Shown piece by piece: positions 24,697 through 37,457 of a DNA stretch of 64,000 bases. The DNA is from Cerioporus squamosus (taxonomy: Eukaryota > Basidiomycota > Agaricomycetes > Polyporales > Polyporaceae). Location of the stretch: NCBI GenBank assembly GCA_022592435.1, contig JABYQS010000088.1, positions 1-64,000 of the forward strand. Direction: 5' to 3'. A program made the position numbers and the translations under genes. Every line of letters starts with the position of its first letter. Position 1 is the stretch's first letter. The notes under the pieces were generated by a model that saw only the letters and a program-made list of their open reading frames with translations, searched no databases and was not told the DNA's origin.

Positions 24697-26468
24697 ATGG
24701 ACACCGAAGGTATCGGTAAGGGAGAGGTAGACATGGAGATGACAACGGTTGGGGACCACCCAGGGACGTTGTCAACGCAGTCATCGATGGCGACGTTGCG
24801 GGTGGTCGATCCGCAAGAAGGCGTGAATGTGCAAGAGCTTCCACCGGTAGACAAGGGGATCCGCGCCTGGACGTTCTGTGCAGCGGCCTTTGTTCTGGAG
24901 ATGATGGTCTGGGGATTTGGGTTCAGGTTCGTTCTCATCGGTTTGTTAACTCGATGTCCGCATGGCTTACTGGAGGCTCAAACAGTTATGGTATCTTCCA
25001 AGGTACTGGTTCTTGACGGAAATCATCTTCCTGATACGGACTCATAGGAGCCCCCCACAGACTACTATACGTCGCACCCTCCATTCGATTCTTCGTCCGG
25101 GGTCGCCATCGGAGCCGTGGGGACTGTTGCTCTTGCCTTGCAGTATGGGGAGGTAAGCCGGGAGAGTATTCTCCGAAGGTCCTCTGCTACTACTAACTAT
25201 ACCTCTTCAGGTCGTCTTCCTATCTTTCATCTTGGGCAAGTACCCAGACTACCTCCGATCGGCGATGTGGTTCGGACTAGCGCTCTACTTTGTGTCGCTG
25301 TTCTGTTCTAGCTTCGCGACGCAGGTGCGGCTCAATTCATGACCTACTAGGCTATATGTTCTCTGATGTTGCCAACAAAATTGCATTCCAACAGGTGTGG
25401 CAACTTATACTGCTGCAAGGTGTCGGCGTCGGCATCGGCGGAGGTAAGTATCCTTTACATGCCAGTCATCAAGTTACTGCGGGAATGGTTTTCGGAACGG
25501 CGAGGTCTCGCCGGAGGCATCATCTTCTCGGGAACAGGCGTCGGCGGCTTCGCCTTCCCGTTCCTGCTCAACACTCTCTTCGACAAGGTTGGGCTGCGAT
25601 GGACATTGCGGATATGGGCCCTAGGCACCAGTTTGTGCTCCGCCGTAGCACTCCTTGGCATGCGGAGTCGGTTCCCCGTGCCAAGATACAGCGCGACTCA
25701 GCGGCGGCCCCAGTTCATTCCTCCTCAACTCACCTTCATCAAAACCTCCCTCTTTTGGAGCTTCGTATGTCCCATGTCTGCCGCGCCTTCCACCTACGGC
25801 TCTCGCGTCTGATGCACTTCCTACAGGCCGTCACAAACCTCCTTCAAGGTCTCTCCTACTTCCCGGTGTCGATATATATTCCAACATTCACGAGGAGCCT
25901 CTCCGACCAGTTCACGGCCACCGTGGTCCTCGCACTGTTCAACTCATCCGGTGTGTTGGGCCAGGTCGTCCTCGGTCACCTCAGCGATAGGTTCCCTTAC
26001 CCATCTATCATGGTGGTGAGCGCATTTGGGAGCGCGCTAGGAGCGTTCCTGCTATGGGGCTTTGCGAACGCTACTGTCTACCTATACTTCTTCGCCATCA
26101 TATTCGGCGGCCTGGTGCGTATTCTTTTCTTTGCGTTTCAAGTCATCGCCAGCTCTCGCTCACAATCACACTCACAGAGCGGAGGATTCTCCTCAACGTG
26201 GCCGAACGCCGCGGCGGAATGTGCAGGGAGCAGGCCCGAGCATGCTCCGATCGCTTTCTCTGGCCTCGCGTTCGTAAAAGGCGTCTCTGCAGTCATTGGA
26301 CCAATCATCTCCGGTCTGCTTCTGGAGGCTGGCAAGGGCGCGTCGATGAGCCATGGGTTTGGCCGCTTTGGATATGGAGCCGTAGAACTCTTCGTCGGGT
26401 CGTGTGCACTCGCAAGTGCCTTGGGGAGTTTGGTGGTCGCGTTCGCGAGACAGAGGGTTCTCGCATGA
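24697..26468 (+). CDS. MFS transporter, monocarboxylate-transporter-like
   Basis: A plasma-membrane-type major facilitator protein of the MCT/SLC16-like group common in fungi. A hydrophilic N-terminus of about 60 residues leads to VDKGIRAWTFCAAAFVLEMMVWGFGF (first helix), then SYGIFQDYY across two small introns. Family signatures follow: LLQGVGVGIGGG, REWFSERRGLAGGIIFSGTG, then LSYFPVSIYIPTF, LGHLSDRFPYPSIM (loop 8-9) and GPIISGLLLEA. About 12 helices are predicted. The frame breaks at 25446-25447: GVGIGGG and ILYMPVIKLLREWF lie in different frames, and removing one A of the AA pair joins them. Splicing GTAAGT to the next CAG would give an implausible 22-nt intron. The start may instead be the upstream in-frame Met at 24670. 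Substrate unknown. Confidence 0.82.
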
Positions 26469-27002
26469 ACGCCCCCGCTATGGGAAGTCGCCGGATACTA
26501 CGGTGTGACGAGCCGCGGCTTCGATCCTTGGGGCTCTGAGACATACGCCATCTTCTATGGCCGACGGTAGAATCCGGTAGAATTTCACCATCACCGTATA
26601 ACATCCTTCCAGATGTTGTTCGGCTACGGAGGTGCTTGACGGATGAGCGAACAATATTTTTGTAGGCGTGATACTACATCGAAGGGAGGACAATCCGAAC
26701 TTACTTCACCGATTTTATCATTGCGACTGTGTCCTGAATAGGCCTCCTCCATCCTGGCCCGCCAGGCTACTACTAGTACTTGTGGTGGTTGGGGCAACTT
26801 ACGAATACTTATCGTAGTGGCGGACCGGGCGACGCGGAAGCGCCCATGACATGATGCCTACCCCGCGCGCTAAAGTCTACTAGTCCTTACTTGGTCCTTA
26901 CCATCGTTTCCTCGGCTTGCCTTCCGCTTCTCAACTTTGCGACTTCTTGGCCGTGCTGTATCCTTCGCAGCCACTACCGCAGACCTGTGAGCAGCTGATC
27001 TT
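26469..27002. other. Intergenic
   Basis: 534 bp holding the 3' flank of the transporter and the promoter of Doa10. No convincing frame or TATA box is seen. Confidence 0.45.
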
Positions 27003-30000
27003 ATGCAGGAAGAGCAAGGTACGCGAAAGTGCTTCCTCACATACGTCGATTGCTTATGCTCCATCCGCAGACACCTGCCGAATATGCAGCGCACCAGCAG
27101 AGCCGGACCAACCACTCTTTCACCCTTGTAAATGCTCCGGTACAATCAGATACATACATCAGGACTGGTGAGTACGCGTCCGATCGCTTGGCGTGCCACT
27201 AGCTGACTTCCGGGGAGCTTGACGGAATGGCTGGCGCACAGCCGGAAGAAGACGTGCGATGTCTGCAAGTATCCGTACTCCTTCACGAAGGGTGAGTGGC
27301 TAGCTCTGCGCCTGGGTGGCTCGCTGTGACAACTCCGCGGCAGTATACTCGAAGGATATGCCGGAGAGGTTGCCGTTCCTCCTCATACTTCGCCAGTTCT
27401 CCCAACAAGTCGTGTCTGCCATCTTGTTCGGTTTCCGTGCAGCTCTGGTCGCGACGGTCTGGCTTGCAGCGCTTCCCTGGGCTACAATATGGACATGGAG
27501 GATGTACTTTGCATTGGGGAATTCTGCGTGCGTGCACCTCTCCTCTGATGATTTCATGCTGCTGACATGCCGAGTAGTGCATGGTACATGAGCGCGCTGA
27601 AGCGACCAGAGTCTGATGTCGACTTCTACACGATCCCTACAACCAACATGACCGCCGCTAATGTCACGTCTTCACAAAGTACGGATGCACAACCGCTTAC
27701 CCTGAACTCCATACTTGCCCACCCCCTCTACAAAGCCATCTCCTCCGACATATTCTCGGGACAAATCATCGCTTCCCTCATCGTTTTGACGTTCGTGGCG
27801 ATATTCCTCCTACGGGAATGGATATCGCAGAACGCACGTCCGGGAATATTCGACGAGGGAGACGCAGCCGTTGACGCAGCCGTACCAGAAGCACTTCCCC
27901 TGGCTCCAGGAGACCAGCCTATGCCAGCTCCCGAGCCTGAAGCCCTCCCTCCGCCTCCCCTTCCCCCGACGCCGCCGCCCATCGTTGCAGAGCCTGTGCA
28001 CGAGAGGGCGCTCCCGGTTATTCGCGACCATCATTATGGCGGCCTTCGTGATGATCTCGCGTTCCAGACCAGGGTGAAGAAACCTAGAACAAGGCGTGAG
28101 AGTCCGGAGCCGCCCATATTGCACGTCAGAGGGACGCGGCGGCCCATTTCTGCGCGCGAGGAGCGCAAGCTGAGGGGACACCAGGTTGGGCGTAGGCGCA
28201 GAGTCATTGAAGGAGAGGTCAGCGCAGATGAGAATGTCTCTCTCCACGACGATAAGGACTTCAGACGGTTGCGGTACGTTGCGCGTCGGGTGGAGGACTT
28301 AGATGACAAGTTGCGAAGGCGAGATGGCAGTGGCACCTCGAAGGTGGATGCCGAGGTGCAGTGGTCGCCAGTGCGCAACAAGCAGACATTCCATGCGCCG
28401 AGCAGGCTTCCTGAATTCTCCGAATTCACCTTCCAAGCACCGGGTCCTGCGTATCCTTCGTCGCCGACTGCTAAAGGCAAGGAACCTGACCTACCCAGGA
28501 CCAACTTCCTCATTCCCGCCAAAGAGAATGGTCACGCTGAACCGCCGGAGCGCAACTCTTTCGTTCCATTTCGTCCTCGCTCGGACAGCAACTCTGATTC
28601 CGACGAGCGCGAGCGCACTCCAACTCGCCCTTCGACGCCAGTTATCGATAGTGCAAGCACCAGCAGCTTCTCCCTCACGCTGGGTGGCGCTACTATGAGC
28701 CAGAGCTCAGTCGTTCCCTCGCCCTCTTCTGGCACTCCCTCCGGACTTCGACGGCCGCCTCTCCCTTCCGTAACCCTGCCGCCTTCACCTATTCCATCTA
28801 CTTCGACAGGGATCCTGCAACGTAGCCGAGGTCAGACACCTCTAGCCTCGCCTAGCCTTGCGACTTACCGCGCACCAGAGGAGATCCGTGCGGGACAGCC
28901 GCTGGCGGACGACTATTTCGTTCAGGATCTGGACGGCATCCTGAACAAAGATGCTATGGAGGAGGAACGACGACGGTATTTCCGTGACCCCGATGAGGAA
29001 ACACTAGCGGACGAAGAAGAGGACGATGAGGCAGGCGATGGAGATGAGGAGGCAGAGGAGGTGTGGATCGATCAGCAAGTGGAGGAACGGCAGAGGCTTG
29101 CTCGTCAGGCGATGGGTCAAGTGGCTGCGGAGATGGCAGAGATGGCAGACGCGGAGCTGGATGATGAGCAGGACGAAGTGCAGTGGACGGAAGACGATGA
29201 AGCGGCGCAGGAGGATGAGGACGATGAGGACGGCGGGGATGACGGCGAAGGTGTTGTGCAGATCAGGGAGGAAGCGGCTGTTCAACCTGCAGCGAGAGGC
29301 GGCGGTGGAGCCGAAGCACCTGCTGGTCTGGAGAGGAGGGAGCTGAGAGTGATGCTCGGCCAACCACCTGAACAGGTGATACCGCAGGACGACCTCGACC
29401 AGGAGGTCAACATCGAGGATGATATGGACGGTGCACTGGAAGGTGAGTTGGAAGTCTATTACTATCGTTATGGTATGTAGAGATGATGCCAACGCTTCGT
29501 GCTCCAGCTATTGGGTTGAGAGGTCCCCTAGTTGGCGTTCTCCAGAATGTGAGCTCCGCTATTCTTCATCCTGCGCAGTTGTGCTAATGTTCCTCTTTGC
29601 GGCAGGCTGTGCTCATGACATTCATCTTGGACACGACCATTGGGTTGGGCATTTGGCTTCCGTTTACCATCGGCAAGACCACCGCCCTGTTGACGGTGAG
29701 TTCGGCAGCTCCTATATCCTCGTACGTCCTGGCTGAACCACGCATTATCAGCTAAATCCTCGTCGAGCTCTCCAACTCGTCCACTTGCCGTTGCGTCTCA
29801 TCCGTCTGATCACGGATCCTGTGGTCGATATCGTACTTTGGCTTGTCTCGGTCATTTTCCTTCCCCTCATTGGCCGTGCGAGTCGCATAGCTCTGGCGAA
29901 GGTCATCGGCGAAGGCCATACGGACAAGCTGACTGCCGTATCTTCGTCTGCTGTGAGTCATTGGTGCTTCTTTGAACGGCGGTTGCTTCGTACTTAACCC

Positions 30001-32397
30001 ATTGTTCAGTACACGCGTATCTCAGAAGTTGTCGACTACGTCTTCGAGCGTCCGGCGTCTGATGTACCCAAGGCCGAACCGTCGTCGTCCTACTTGTATC
30101 GTGTTCTAGAGGAGGACACAACTGTCATGCGCGTGGTCGAACCATACTTCGAACCCATCGGCAAGACCGTCCGCGAGTGGTCTAAAGATGGCAAGACGTC
30201 CTGGGTTCGCTTCGCCACCGGGGACACTCCGAATGACAGGGCTTTTGCGGTGGTTCTTGGCTATGCCGTCGTTGGGCTGCTACTGGCCATCTACCTCAAC
30301 ATCCTCACCATTGGTAGTATGAGAAGCGCCGGAAGAGCCGTCCGGAATGCCGTTCGTCAGCAGCTGCTCGTGGTCAAGGTCGCGGCGTTCATCATCATCG
30401 AGCTGGTCCTCTTCCCCCTCGGGTGCGGGATCATGCTGGATGTGTGTACCGTCTGGTTATTCCCCCAGGGCAGCTTCCGTTCGAGGACAGGATTCTTGAT
30501 GTACGCGCCCCTCACAGCTGTGTTCTACCACTGGGTTCTCGGCACTATGTTCATGTAAGTCGTGAATACCCTCTTGGAGTATGCCTCATTGACCTCTTTC
30601 ATTCCAGGTATCAATTTGCGGTCCTTCTCTCTGGATGCCGGGGTATCATGCGTTCAGGAGCGATGTGGTTCATCAAGGATCCCCAGGACCAGAACTTCCA
30701 CCCTATCCGTGATATTCTCGAACGTCCAACGTTCGTGCAGATCCGCAAGCTCGTCCTGAGTGCCATAATGTATGGGTTCGTGGTGGCGAGTGGCGTGGCA
30801 ACCGTGTCTGGCATCCTCCGAATCTTCATTCGCACAATCATGCCCTTCCGATGGAAGATACGGTGAGCATATCTGCATCACGGGCAGTAAGAGTGGTAGT
30901 AACATGCTGCACACAGGGAACCGTTGTCTGAAGTACCCATTGACCTCATCGTCCTCCAGCTGGTCTTGCCCTACACCATAGAGTCCTTCCGACCCCGCAA
31001 GGCGCTCAAACGTCTTGGTTCGTCTGTCTGGAAATACCTCGCGTCTAGGCTGCGTCTATCATCGTATATGTTCGGCGGACGGTACCCGACAGAGGAGTTC
31101 ACCCCATCACATTGGTCATGGCGATCTCTGCTCTACCAGGATGGGATGGAAATGGACGATGCCGAGGCGGTGCATGACGGTTGCTTCAGACGCGTCCCAA
31201 ACAGCGATAATGTCGCCCTCGTCCGGGACACGCCCCCAACGGCAGAGGTCTTTGAAGATGGCACACCTGTGAATGATACGGCGCGGAGGCTCATCGAGGT
31301 GCAAGATGCGGAAACGCTGAAAGCCAAACGTATCGTCAAGGACGATTATACCATCGTCTATATCCCTCCCAACTTTCGTTACCGGGTAATCACATTCCTC
31401 CTATGCATGTGGCTCATCGGTTCTCTTCTGCTCGCCACTGCCCTCGCCGCGCCCATTCTGGTCGGCAGAGCCTTCTTCCGGCTGTTCACCCCGCGAGAGG
31501 TGCACGATGGCTACTCATTCATCGTGGGCTTCCACCTCCTGTGGGGATGCTGGCTTGTCGGCACTGCGCTAGATCGCATGGACAAGCGTCGCCAGCGTCG
31601 GTGGAGCGACACCGAGAACCGTGCCGAGTGGCCTCTCTTCGTGCTCAAGCGGTCACTAGTGTGGATGGCGCAGGCATCGTACATGGTGCTCACGCTCGGC
31701 ATCATCATCCCAACCCTCGTCGGGCTTGTCTTCGAGTTGTACATCGTCCAGCCTATCCGACATACAGCGAACCCCTTGGTGGAGCCACGGATCCGGATGG
31801 TCGACATGTGGGCTCTCGGGCTGTTGTACAGCAGGGTCATGATCCGCTCGCTGCTAATGCACCCACGCGCGCAGGTCGGCCCAGGAATGGTTCGCGGGAT
31901 CGATCGCGTAAGTAGTTTACCTCTGTTCTTAATGAATCGTGTTGAACTTTGGGTGATTCATCATAGATCATACGGAACGGATGGACTCACCTTGATCCTG
32001 TCCGAGCGACGAAGGACGTCATCGCGCCCCTAGTCGTTGGTCTGTTGGGCATGATCGTCCTTCCTGCGGCCGTTCTGTGGGGACTCATGCGCTTCGTCAA
32101 CATCCCCGTAGATGGGGACTTCTTATGTGAGTTTACAGTGTCATGATGCCGTTTTACAGTTCCTAACCATGCTCTACAGTCCTGCATGTCTACCCTGGAA
32201 TATTCACTGCAGCCGGCCTCGCGCACGCTGCATTCGCAGTGTCCAAGGTCATGGTCTCGTGGTCGCAAACCATCCGTGATAAGGAGTTCCTAGTCGAGAT
32301 GCGCTTGCGGAATCTGGACCAAGAACCGGGGAAGGAGAAGAAAACAGAGCAGCTGCCGGAGGTGAAGGGAGAGGTTCCGACGGAGGTAGACGAGTAA
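27003..32397 (+). CDS. SSM4: ER E3 ubiquitin ligase Doa10 / MARCH6 type
   Basis: Polytopic RING-CH ligase of the ER and inner nuclear membrane (ERAD-C and tail-anchored or degron-bearing clients), about 1,550 residues. It starts MQEEQDTCRICSAP. The C4HC3 RING-CH has CRIC, HPCKC, YIHQDC and CDVC in order (residues about 8-57), spread over three exons. Some 14 membrane segments follow. The first two are separated from the rest by a long cytosolic insert (27.85-29.4 kb) that is Pro-rich, then Ser/Thr-rich, then strongly acidic. The conserved TEB4/Doa10 region contains RSGAMWFIKDP and HPIRDILERPTF. The last exons encode the C-terminal helices and a Glu/Lys-rich tail ending VPTEVDE. At least twelve introns, all in frame. 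The insert is much longer than in budding yeast, whose protein has about 1,319 residues. Confidence 0.92.
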
Positions 32398-32765
32398 TCC
32401 GCATCGCACATTCATTCATCGCATCTATTTACATCATCGCATATTGTTGTCGGACTCACTGTAACATTGTAGCGTTATACACTAATATTCATCTACTCGA
32501 TGTACCCCTAAGTAGGACTGGGAAGTTCCAAATTGCGCTCCGCGACAAGTTACACCTGTGCGAAGGCGAGCTTTCGTGGCCTCGGAGCGGCGTTCCGCGC
32601 CGGCACAGGAGGCAATTAGGCGCCGCCTTGCTTGCGTCCTCCCATTGCCAACCCGTCTTCACCAGACCTCCAGCATAGGCGAGTTTCTCTTGCAAAAGGG
32701 TCTATGTTTCTAATATTTTCAATCTTCGCAGAACATCGATTGACACTACGGTCGACTTGAGACAG
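32398..32765. other. Intergenic
   Basis: 3' flank of Doa10 and presumed promoter of the HD-domain gene. An ATG at 32704 opens no useful frame. Nothing else is seen. Confidence 0.4.
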
Positions 32766-33884
32766 ATGGTCGGCGAAAATCCACAGTCTCCCGCGAAGCG
32801 GGTCTTTCCGCCACTGTACGTCTCTTCCGGAGACGAATCCATGGATAGGCTGGCGTTCTTCCATACCCTAGAGAGGCTCAAGGTATAGAGAATATGCGTT
32901 GCTTTACCTATGAGCTTTGCGCTAACCCGGGAGTAGACACAAAAGAGGACAGGATGGGTCGACCACAAGGCACGGTAACCCTTACAGTGACTTTTGTCCC
33001 GGGACGCTCACCCAGTCTGATCTCAGTAGGTCCCGGGTCCTGAAAGGTATATATCCTGCGTACAGGAAGCCAATGGTTATTGCTGAACTGGTCTCAGCAT
33101 CTCAGATCATATGTACCGAATGGCGATACTCGCCATGTGTACGTCCGACACTACCCTGGATGTTTCGAAGTGAGTAACTACATCACCATCTCGACCACCT
33201 CTCTTACTCATAGACTAGATGCGTGATGATGGCGCTCGTTCATGATCTCGCGGAGGCTCAAGGTATTGCCGCTACTTATCGTCCCAGAGCATGTCTTTGA
33301 CTAGAGAGGTAGTGGGTGATATTGCCCCCAGAGAAGGCATCCCCAAGGCAGAGAAACAACGGCTAGAAGCTGTAGGTATCTCTCTGACGCCTCATCATTG
33401 CGATCACTGACTGGACACAACCGTAGGAGGCGATGCACAACTTCGTCCACGAGATGCTGCACGACAGCCCCGCGGCGCAGAGGATCATAGCCCTTTGGAA
33501 TGTACGTCGACCTCTACCGCTTGCCATCACTTACTTAGTCAAGTCGGGAAGGACAGGAATACGAAGCGCAAGAGACTCAAGAAGCTAAGTTCGTCAAAGG
33601 TGGGCGTGCTCTCAGCGACCTATGACGAGTTTGTCTGACCCTTGCAGACCTTGACAGGTTTGAGATGGCTTCCCAAGGTACGTGTATTATGTTCCGATCG
33701 CTGGCTCGAGGCTTGATCCCATACAGCATTCGAATACGAGCGCAATCACGACATGCAGACTCTGCAGCCCTTCTTCGACAGCAGTTTGCCGCTCCTCGGA
33801 CATCCGGAGGTCAAAAGCTGGGGAGAGGACCTTGCTCGAGAACGTCAGAAAGCACAGGAGCCTCCTCAGGATAAACGGAAGTAG
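32766..33884 (+). CDS. HD-domain 5'-deoxynucleotidase, HDDC2/YfbR-like
   Basis: A small metal-dependent phosphohydrolase of the HDDC2 / yeast Ygk1 family, which removes phosphate from deoxynucleoside monophosphates. It is encoded in about nine small exons (roughly 210 residues), so no single frame shows it. Pieces in order: MDRLAFFHTLERLK, RTGWVDHK, VPGPESISDHMYRMAIL (metal His), CVMMALVHDLAEAQ (the HD pair), VVGDIAPREGIPKAEKQ, ALWNEYEAQETQEAKFVKD, LDRFEMASQAFEYE (catalytic Asp and Glu) and FFDSSLPLLGHPEVKSW. All diagnostic residues are present. The intron at 32970-33029 appears to use a GC donor. The start Met of MVGENPQSP is chosen because it leads directly into the conserved region. Confidence 0.86.
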
Positions 33885-34322
33885 GCAGGTCGCGACACTC
33901 GAGCTCCTCCTGTCTTGCCATCGTACGACGGCATGCGGTCCGATAGCGAGTGACCGTTTCGTGGTTAAGCCAATGCAATATTGCAGCGTTAGTCGCGCAC
34001 GGGGCCCGGATTGGTTCAGCGACACTGCCAAAGCTTCTCCGCGTGTGATCATGGAGAGATGTTCGTGAATGAGGCAACCTTGTGACTTCTGCAGGTTGTG
34101 TGCGTCTCGCGCACGCAGTGCTACTGCGCGCTGCTAATCATCACCAGAATCCCAGGCAGATGTCTGATTATCCAGACGGAACCCCCCTTGTTCCCACACA
34201 GATATGCGTGCCGGGCCCGGCGTTGCATCCCAGTGGATCCGATCGGACCATCGTGTTCAAAACCATGCAAACTCCTGGGCCTATCTTCGTCAGCACAGAG
34301 CTTCCACTCAGCACGGCCAACC
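33885..34322. other. Intergenic
   Basis: 438 bp between two + strand genes. A frame opening at about 34163 runs 60 codons in a different frame from the acyltransferase and shows no family features. It is probably leader sequence. Confidence 0.4.
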
Positions 34323-36083
34323 ATGACTCAAGACGAGCATGAGCACATCCATCCCTCCGGCCCGTCTGCGCTCGCCGGGCGTGAATTGTATCCGCTGAAC
34401 AGCAACAACCTCCTCATCAACTTCACGGCGAGTGCTCCTCCTGTACCTGTAGCTATGCGCCTGTTCCTGACGCATGATCATGTCCATAGCTCGACATTGC
34501 GTATGTCATACCATCCCGACTTGACATATCCGACCTGCGCGTATCGCTAGCCCGCACGCTGGCGCTGTTTCCCTTATTTTGCGGGCGACTCGTACGCGAA
34601 CCCGAATGGGCGGTCAGTCGATATCTTACCAGCAATCCTGGCGTATATGGGGCTGAAGCCTTCATTTATGTCTTACTTCAGATATCTCTCGCTCCGTTGA
34701 TGCCCGTGCCGCTCACAATCAAGCATGAGCTTGAGTCGGGATGGAACCCGTCCTCTGCGAATGCGGTGGTCCGCCCCCGCCCTGGTCCTCTGATTGACAA
34801 AATCAATCCGTTGGCTCTCTTGAACGGCGATGAACCGGACTTATTCAAGGCCACCATCGCGCAAACAGACAACGAAACTCTGGTCGGCGTATCCTGTTCG
34901 CATATGGTCGGTATGTCGTCGTCGTCGCTGACCTACTCGAATATCGCACATGTCGCTCATACGTTCCTTGCAATTGCAGCTGACCTTTTCATCGTCCTGA
35001 AGTTCCTCCGCACATGGTCGCAGCACTTCACCAACCCCCTGGACCCCGTCACCGAGCCCCGCCCAGTCTATCTAGACGCCATCTCCACTACCCTCCCAGT
35101 GCCCTCCGACCAGTCGCGACTGGAGTACATCCACTCCAAGCTGCCGCCGCTTCTCTTCCACACGTTTCCGCTCGACGATATCCCAGCATCAATCTTCGCT
35201 CCGTTCCCTATCCGGCGCATCGATATCCGGTTCGCGAGTGCCCAGGTCTCTGCTCTGCACGCAGCACTCCTCCGCCACCAGTCGGAAGCAGAGACTGCTC
35301 GCAGCTCCGATGTGGGCAGGCTCACCCGCCAGGATGCCCTCAGCGCGTTCGTCGTCGCTGCGCTGAATGCGAGTTACGACACCCCCGTGAAGCAGATCTC
35401 CAATGTCGTGGATGTGAGTTCGCGAACCATGCGTCTGGCTTCCGATAGTCAATAGTCGCTGACCCACCACCCACCATAGTGTCGAGGTATCAACCCGGCT
35501 GTCCTGCCGAAGGACACCATTGGTAACGGGCTCGCGTACGCTGTGTCGAATTATGTCTCCCCGAACGACGAAGATCCCAAGGCCACTGTCATCGCGTACG
35601 CCCGAGCCATCCGGAGATCTCTCGAGGAAGTACGGCACCCCGAATACGTAGCAGACTTCCTGGCCCTCGCGGGTGCGGAGTGGCTTAGGGCCGCCAAGAC
35701 GAACCAGGGACACTGCATCCTTGAAACTCCCGGGCATGTCATCGTCAACTCGAGTTACAGGTGAGCGCGCAGTATCACTTTTCTGTCTAGTGCTACTGCT
35801 CATCATCATTGTCTATCGGCCATGCAGGCACAACTGGGCGTCGGCGCACTTCGGGTTCCCGGGCAAGGCGAGCTGGCAGCATCCGGACACAGTCCCGACG
35901 GACAACTACGTGATGTTCTTCCCGTCCAATCCGGTACGAACGCCGCAGGATGAGTGGCGGACCGACGAAGGCGCGTGCGAGTCAACGTTCAACATCAAGG
36001 CGGGGCGTGAGGGAGCTGTGGAGGCGGCCGTCGCGCGGATATGGGAGCAGTCGTCGGAGAGACAGCGAACCCGAAAACCATAA
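34323..36083 (+). CDS. BAHD-like (HXXXD) acyltransferase
   Basis: A CoA-dependent acyltransferase of the plant/fungal transferase family (Pfam Transferase), about 480 residues, cytosolic, with an unknown alcohol or amine acceptor. The N-terminal part has PLNSNNLLINF, then ALFPLFCGRLVREPEWA. The catalytic HXXXD motif is assembled across an intron: CSHMVG would be read without splicing, but the GTATGT intron after CSHMV yields HMVAD, with both His and Asp. The C-terminal structural DFGWG-type motif is represented by AHFGFPGKASW. Five short introns are in phase. The start Met of MTQDEHEHIHPSG fits the family's usual distance to the first conserved block. It lies beside a hydrolase and upstream of a reductase and two P450s, suggesting small-molecule tailoring. 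Confidence 0.85.
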
Positions 36084-36208
36084 TCTACCCTTAATTGTCC
36101 CCAACATCCGTGGATATACATAGATACAGGATCTAGGATGGAAGTGTACAACATGGCCTACAGTACACCGCGAGGAGGGAGGAGCGGAGTCTACTCCTGA
36201 AGGGTATC

Positions 36209-37457
36209 CTACAGGTTATCTATCCACTTGCTCACCCGCTTGAGCACTTCCGTGCGCTCGGGCTCATGCCATTTGAACACGACGAAGTCATGCACAGCAT
36301 CAGGCGGAAGTCCTCGATCACCTTGACACCATCCGCCTTGAGCTTCTCCGCGAAGACCTTCGAGTCGTCGAACAGCCGCTCCGCCCGCCTGCAAGCACGT
36401 ACGTCTCTGGGAACCCCTTGAACAGTCCCTCCGCGGGCTTGCACTCAAGGGACACGGGCGAGAGGTAGCGGTTCGTCTGGACGAACTCGAAGTCCAACGG
36501 CCCGCGGAGAGACGTGACGGCGTATTCCCCGAAGATCTTTCCAGGGCGGGCCGCGAAGATGTCGGTAGGTGCGTTCAGGACTGTGCTTGAGTCTGGGCCG
36601 CATCGTGACGTAGAGAGGTCGAGCCACGCAGACGCAGTGAGGATGCGACCTGGGGGAGGGAGGGCGCTCACGGGGTTCTCGATCAGGTGCAGCGCGAGCG
36701 TGACGGCGAGGTTCCCGCCTGCCGAGTCTCCGGCAACGATGATGTTCTCTGGTGCAAATCCCGCATCTTGCACGAGGTAGCGGTATGCGGCAAGTGCGTC
36801 GAGGAGCGCAGCGGGGAATGGGTTCGCTGGGGGGTTCGGGGCAGAGGCCGTGAGGCGATAGTCGACGGCGAACGTACGTTGCAGTGTCTGAGAGTGCTCC
36901 AAGAGTCCTCTTGTGAAGTTGGCTGTTATGTCGGATGGGTTTGCAGTGCCGATCTGCTCAGGTGGTTAGGTCCAGCACATAGGAGGCCGCTGCGGGGAAA
37001 CATACGTACATGGAAGGCGCCACCATGCAAATGCAACAGAGTCTTCTCTCCCGGGGTTGCCTTGGGACCGGTACCAGGTGGCCCCCTTCTTCAGCAACCA
37101 GTACCCTGCGATCTTGGCTGGCCTTGCGCCCGTAATCTCTGCGACGCGACGGACTTCCCCGGTAAACAGCTCATCGGGCACGGGCTCCACCCAGACGAAC
37201 TTGGCATCCACCAGCGAGCTGTCTGACACCTCCGCCAAGGGATCCCTCTTCTTGTGCTTGATCTCGACCTTTATCGAGAACAGCTCCTGGAACGCGCGCA
37301 CAATCATCGCGCGTTTCAACGTCCATGTCGGGCGAGGCCGGAGAGATGGGACCAGGTATCGGACGAACCAGAAGGGAACCTTGACGAAGACGAACGATGA
37401 GACGAAGTACGTGAGGTAGAGTCCTTTCAGAGGCTGGTAGTTAAGCACTTTCGCCAT
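36209..37457 (-). CDS. Alpha/beta hydrolase fold-3 (HSL-family) esterase, frame-broken
   Basis: An esterase or lipase of the hormone-sensitive-lipase-like group with an N-terminal hydrophobic anchor (LKGLYLTYFVSSFVFVKV). The oxyanion-hole motif LHLHGGAFH lies before an intron. GDSAGGNLAVTLALHL holds the nucleophile Ser. LNAPTDIFAARP follows, and near the end DAVHDFVVFKW has the catalytic His (Asp upstream). The frame breaks three times without an intron to explain it: at 37060-37061 (GATWY versus ATPGEKTLL, one base too many), at 36384-36386 (VLAGG versus AERLFDD, one short) and at 36306-36307 (VIEDF versus PPDAVHDF, one short). All are in short homopolymers. Either the assembly is wrong or the gene is a recent pseudogene. 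One normal intron lies at about 36952-37009. Start Met of MAKVLNYQPLKG. Confidence 0.8.

Noticed and set aside
25445..25466. Mini-intron in the MFS gene
   Set aside because: 22 nt is below workable fungal intron size and would delete the conserved ILYMP segment.
34163..34345. Upstream Met as start of the acyltransferase
   Set aside because: The frame stops without a convincing splice into the conserved N-terminus; the Met at 34323 reads straight into it.
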